Shown here: piece after piece, positions 14,344 through 16,217 of the stretch
Layout of the letters: each line of letters starts with the position of its first letter
How positions within the stretch are numbered: the first letter of the stretch is position 1
Assembly: GCA_036567945.1 (NCBI GenBank)
Contig: DATCTM010000117.1
Location: 1 to 16,217 of the forward strand
Reading direction: 5' to 3'
DNA: 16,217 bases
DNA from: BRH-c54 sp036567945
GTDB lineage: Bacteria; Bacteroidota; Bacteroidia; Flavobacteriales_E; Vicingaceae
Notes under the pieces: generated by a model
The model's database searches: none
Seen by the model: the letters and a program-made list of their open reading frames with translations, nothing else
What the model was told of the DNA's origin: nothing
Made by a program: the position numbers and the translations under genes

Positions 14344-14907
14344 ATGATTTTTAATAGATTTAAGTTTTATGTGCTAGCGGTATTGTTTGCCTTGATTATT
14401 GTTGGTTGTCCGTATCAATCTGAAGTAGCACTTACAGATTATGAGAATGCTGAAAAGTTTGAAAAAAATTTATTGGGCGAGTGGGTAGCTTTTCATGAAA
14501 ATGGCGATAGAGATGAATTGACCATCAGTAAATTAAATACAAAAGTGATGGATGTTAGAAGTAAAAAGTTTGATGCATCGGGCAGAGTGAAAGAAGCTAA
14601 TGCGTATAGAGTTTTCGGCACAAAAATTAAAGATGTTGTTGTTTATAATATTGAAAATAAAGACATTGGATTTATATTCGGGAAAGTGAATTGGGAGAGT
14701 AAAAATGTATTTAATTTTCAGTATGTTGATGAAAAATTAGCTGCCCAAAAATTAACATCCGATTCTATTACTCAAAAAGAATTGACCAATTTTTTCACAG
14801 AAAATATCACCGAAGAAAAAATGTTCGACAAGCCGCTAGAGTTTTATAGAAAAAATTCTCCTGAACATGAAAAAATCAAAGTATATTTAAAGAAATCGGG
14901 TTTTTAA
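14344..14907 (+). CDS. Small lipoprotein of unknown function
   Basis: I do not recognise a family. From ATG 14344 the product is 187 aa. It starts with a basic N-region (NRFKF), a hydrophobic stretch (YVLAVLFALII) and a lipobox I-V-G-C with Cys22. It should therefore be cleaved by signal peptidase II and lipidated. The +2 residue is Pro. The mature part is hydrophilic and mixed alpha/beta, with GEWVAFHENGDRDELTISKL reminiscent of lipocalin-like or META-type small domains, though I cannot assign one. ATGs at 14296 and 14335 are in frame. The former lies upstream of the putative -7 box, and starting there would put extra hydrophobic residues before the signal peptide. The stop overlaps the convergent pgk stop. 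It is the only protein gene on the plus strand here. Confidence 0.8.
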   Translation: MIFNRFKFYVLAVLFALIIVGCPYQSEVALTDYENAEKFEKNLLGEWVAFHENGDRDELTISKLNTKVMDVRSKKFDASGRVKEANAYRVFGTKIKDVVVYNIENKDIGFIFGKVNWESKNVFNFQYVDEKLAAQKLTSDSITQKELTNFFTENITEEKMFDKPLEFYRKNSPEHEKIKVYLKKSGF

Positions 14908-16094
14908 TCCAATATCGCGGCAATTCCCGGTAAGGTTTTTCCTTCTAAATATTCTAACATAGCACCTCCGCCAGTACTTACATGACTCATCTTTTCTGCT
15001 AAGTTAAATTGGTTTACAGCCGCAACAGAATCGCCACCACCAACTAAAGAGAAGGCTCCATTTGAAGTTGCGTCTGCAATAGCTTCGGCAACAGTTTTAG
15101 TGCCTTTTTCAAAGTTGCTCATTTCAAAAACGCCCATTGGTCCATTCCACAAAATAGTTTTAGAATTTTTTATACAGTTGCTATAAGCTGCAATGGCTTT
15201 TTCACCAATATCTAAACCCATCCATCCGTAAGGAATGTCGTTGGTGTCGAAAATTTTTACTTCACTTTCATTATTAAATGCTGTTGAGGTAACACTATCT
15301 TCTGGTAAGAAAACGGTCACATTTTTAGCTTTAGCTTTTTCTAAAATTTCTTTGGCAGTGGCTAAAAAATCATCTTCAACTAACGAATTACCAATATTCC
15401 CTCCTAACGCTTTAATGAAGGTAAAGACCATTCCACCGCCAATAATTAAGTTGTCAATACTATCTAATAAATTTTCTATAATAATTATTTTGCTCGAAAC
15501 TTTAGCTCCACCCACAATCGCTGTTACCGGCTTAACATTGTTTTTTAATACTTTAGAAACGCTTTCAATTTCTTTGGCCAATAAATAGCCAAAATACTTG
15601 TTATGAGGAAAGAACTGAGCAATAATGGCTGTTGATGCATGAGCTCTGTGTGCTGTTCCAAAAGCATCGTTTACATAAACATCTCCTAATTTAGCCAATT
15701 TTTCGGCAAAAGCGATATCTCCTTTGGTTTCTTCAGTATAAAATCTAAGGTTTTCTAACAATAACACATCTCCACTTTTTAGTTGAGCGGCTTTTTCTGT
15801 AGCTTCATTTCCTATACAATCGTTTGCAAAAAGAATGGTTGTGCCTATTAATTTCTCTAAAGTAGAAATAGTGTGTTTTAATGAGAATTTTTCTTCAGGA
15901 CCATCTTTTGGTCTACCTAAGTGCGACATTAATATAACAGCTCCGCCATCATTTAATATTTTTTTTATGCTAGGAATAGATGCTGAAATTCTGGTATCAT
16001 CAGTAACTTCAAATTTATCGTTGAGCGGTACATTAAAATCTACTCGTATTAATACTTTTTTTCCTGAAAAGTTAAAATTGTCAATTGTATTCAT
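14904..16094 (-). CDS. pgk: Phosphoglycerate kinase
   Basis: Glycolytic and gluconeogenic enzyme: 1,3-bisphosphoglycerate + ADP to 3-phosphoglycerate + ATP, cytoplasmic, 396 aa from the chosen start (family 390-400). All diagnostic blocks are present in order: KKVLIRVDFNVPL, SHLGRPKDG, LLENLRFYTEE, VNDAFGTAHRAHAST, IVGGAKVSSKI, IIGGGMVFTFIKALGG, ILWNGPMGVFE and LVGGGDSVAAVNQ, followed by HVSTGGGAMLEYLEG. The frame extends to a TTG at 16163, but that codon lies within the promoter box (16161-16168). ATG at 16092-16094 gives MNTIDNFNFSGKKV, the normal N-terminus, with a leader of about 60 nt. The gene stands alone and shares a palindromic TTAA stop with the convergent lipoprotein gene. Confidence 0.98.
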   Translation of the reverse strand: MNTIDNFNFSGKKVLIRVDFNVPLNDKFEVTDDTRISASIPSIKKILNDGGAVILMSHLGRPKDGPEEKFSLKHTISTLEKLIGTTILFANDCIGNEATEKAAQLKSGDVLLLENLRFYTEETKGDIAFAEKLAKLGDVYVNDAFGTAHRAHASTAIIAQFFPHNKYFGYLLAKEIESVSKVLKNNVKPVTAIVGGAKVSSKIIIIENLLDSIDNLIIGGGMVFTFIKALGGNIGNSLVEDDFLATAKEILEKAKAKNVTVFLPEDSVTSTAFNNESEVKIFDTNDIPYGWMGLDIGEKAIAAYSNCIKNSKTILWNGPMGVFEMSNFEKGTKTVAEAIADATSNGAFSLVGGGDSVAAVNQFNLAEKMSHVSTGGGAMLEYLEGKTLPGIAAILD

Positions 16095-16160
16095 AAAAAA
16101 TGGTCGATGTTTAAAAGGTTTAATTTTTAAGTTAAGTAAACTCGAAAAATTTATTTGTGG

Positions 16161-16168
16161 CAAAGGTA
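16161..16168 (-). promoter_or_regulatory. Putative promoter (-7 box) of pgk
   Basis: The minus strand reads TACCTTTG, the same sequence as the mqnE box and a full match to TAnnTTTG. It lies 66 nt upstream of the pgk ATG, leaving a leader of about 60 nt. No clear TTG lies at the -33 distance. Confidence 0.55.
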
Positions 16169-16217
16169 AAATTTCTTCTTAATTTAGCTCATATTTAAAG
16201 TGTATAAATTAGCATTA

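Noticed and set aside
16095..16163. 23-codon N-terminal extension of pgk
   Set aside because: It begins at a TTG inside a perfect TAnnTTTG promoter box, and the family N-terminus matches the ATG at 16094.
1..16217. CRISPR array, insertion sequence, phage or toxin-antitoxin module
   Set aside because: I saw no regularly spaced repeats, transposase, integrase or terminal inverted repeats. Base composition and gene content look uniform across the window.

Overview
The window looks like chromosomal DNA of a member of the Bacteroidota. It is AT-rich and shows no Shine-Dalgarno pattern. Several genes are preceded by the Bacteroidota -7 promoter box TAnnTTTG, and one secreted protease carries a C-terminal type IX secretion (Por) sorting tail. 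Menaquinone appears to be made by the futalosine route (MqnE). I cannot assign an order from the sequence alone. Nearly everything is ordinary core or envelope metabolism, with no mobile element, CRISPR array or phage gene. I found no convincing new defence or biosynthetic system.

Layout, left to right. Positions 1-1751 hold a minus-strand pair: mqnE, then a partial glycerophosphodiester phosphodiesterase that begins at a TTG codon 9 nt after the mqnE stop. Positions 1789-4115 hold an M43 metalloprotease with its own promoter and a strong intrinsic terminator. Positions 4116-4299 are a non-coding, hairpin-rich stretch with a terminator-like structure. Positions 4298-5740 hold a GlcD-like FAD oxidase. 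Positions 5778-5900 hold a plus-strand tRNA-Arg(ACG) with promoter and terminator. The terminator is shared with the end of the convergent gene.

Positions 5888-14232 look like one long minus-strand transcription unit, read right to left: PlsC-like acyltransferase, 3-hydroxyacyl-CoA dehydrogenase, LptF/LptG permease, two GT4 glycosyltransferases, dapD, a TPR protein and a heptosyltransferase-like GT9. From the permease to the GT9 gene the junctions are 0-1 nt gaps, short stop/start overlaps or an 18 nt gap, so translational coupling is likely. The contents point to making and exporting envelope glycolipid (lipid acylation, sugar transfer, LPS transport). DapD supplies the meso-diaminopimelate branch for peptidoglycan and lysine.

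Positions 14303-14907 hold a small plus-strand lipoprotein of unknown function, divergent from that operon. It is tail-to-tail with phosphoglycerate kinase (pgk, minus strand), and their stop codons overlap. For pgk, the acyltransferase and the lipoprotein, promoter boxes lie inside the longest possible reading frames, so I assign shorter starts than the maximal ORFs. TTG starts recur (partial phosphodiesterase, GT9, acyltransferase).
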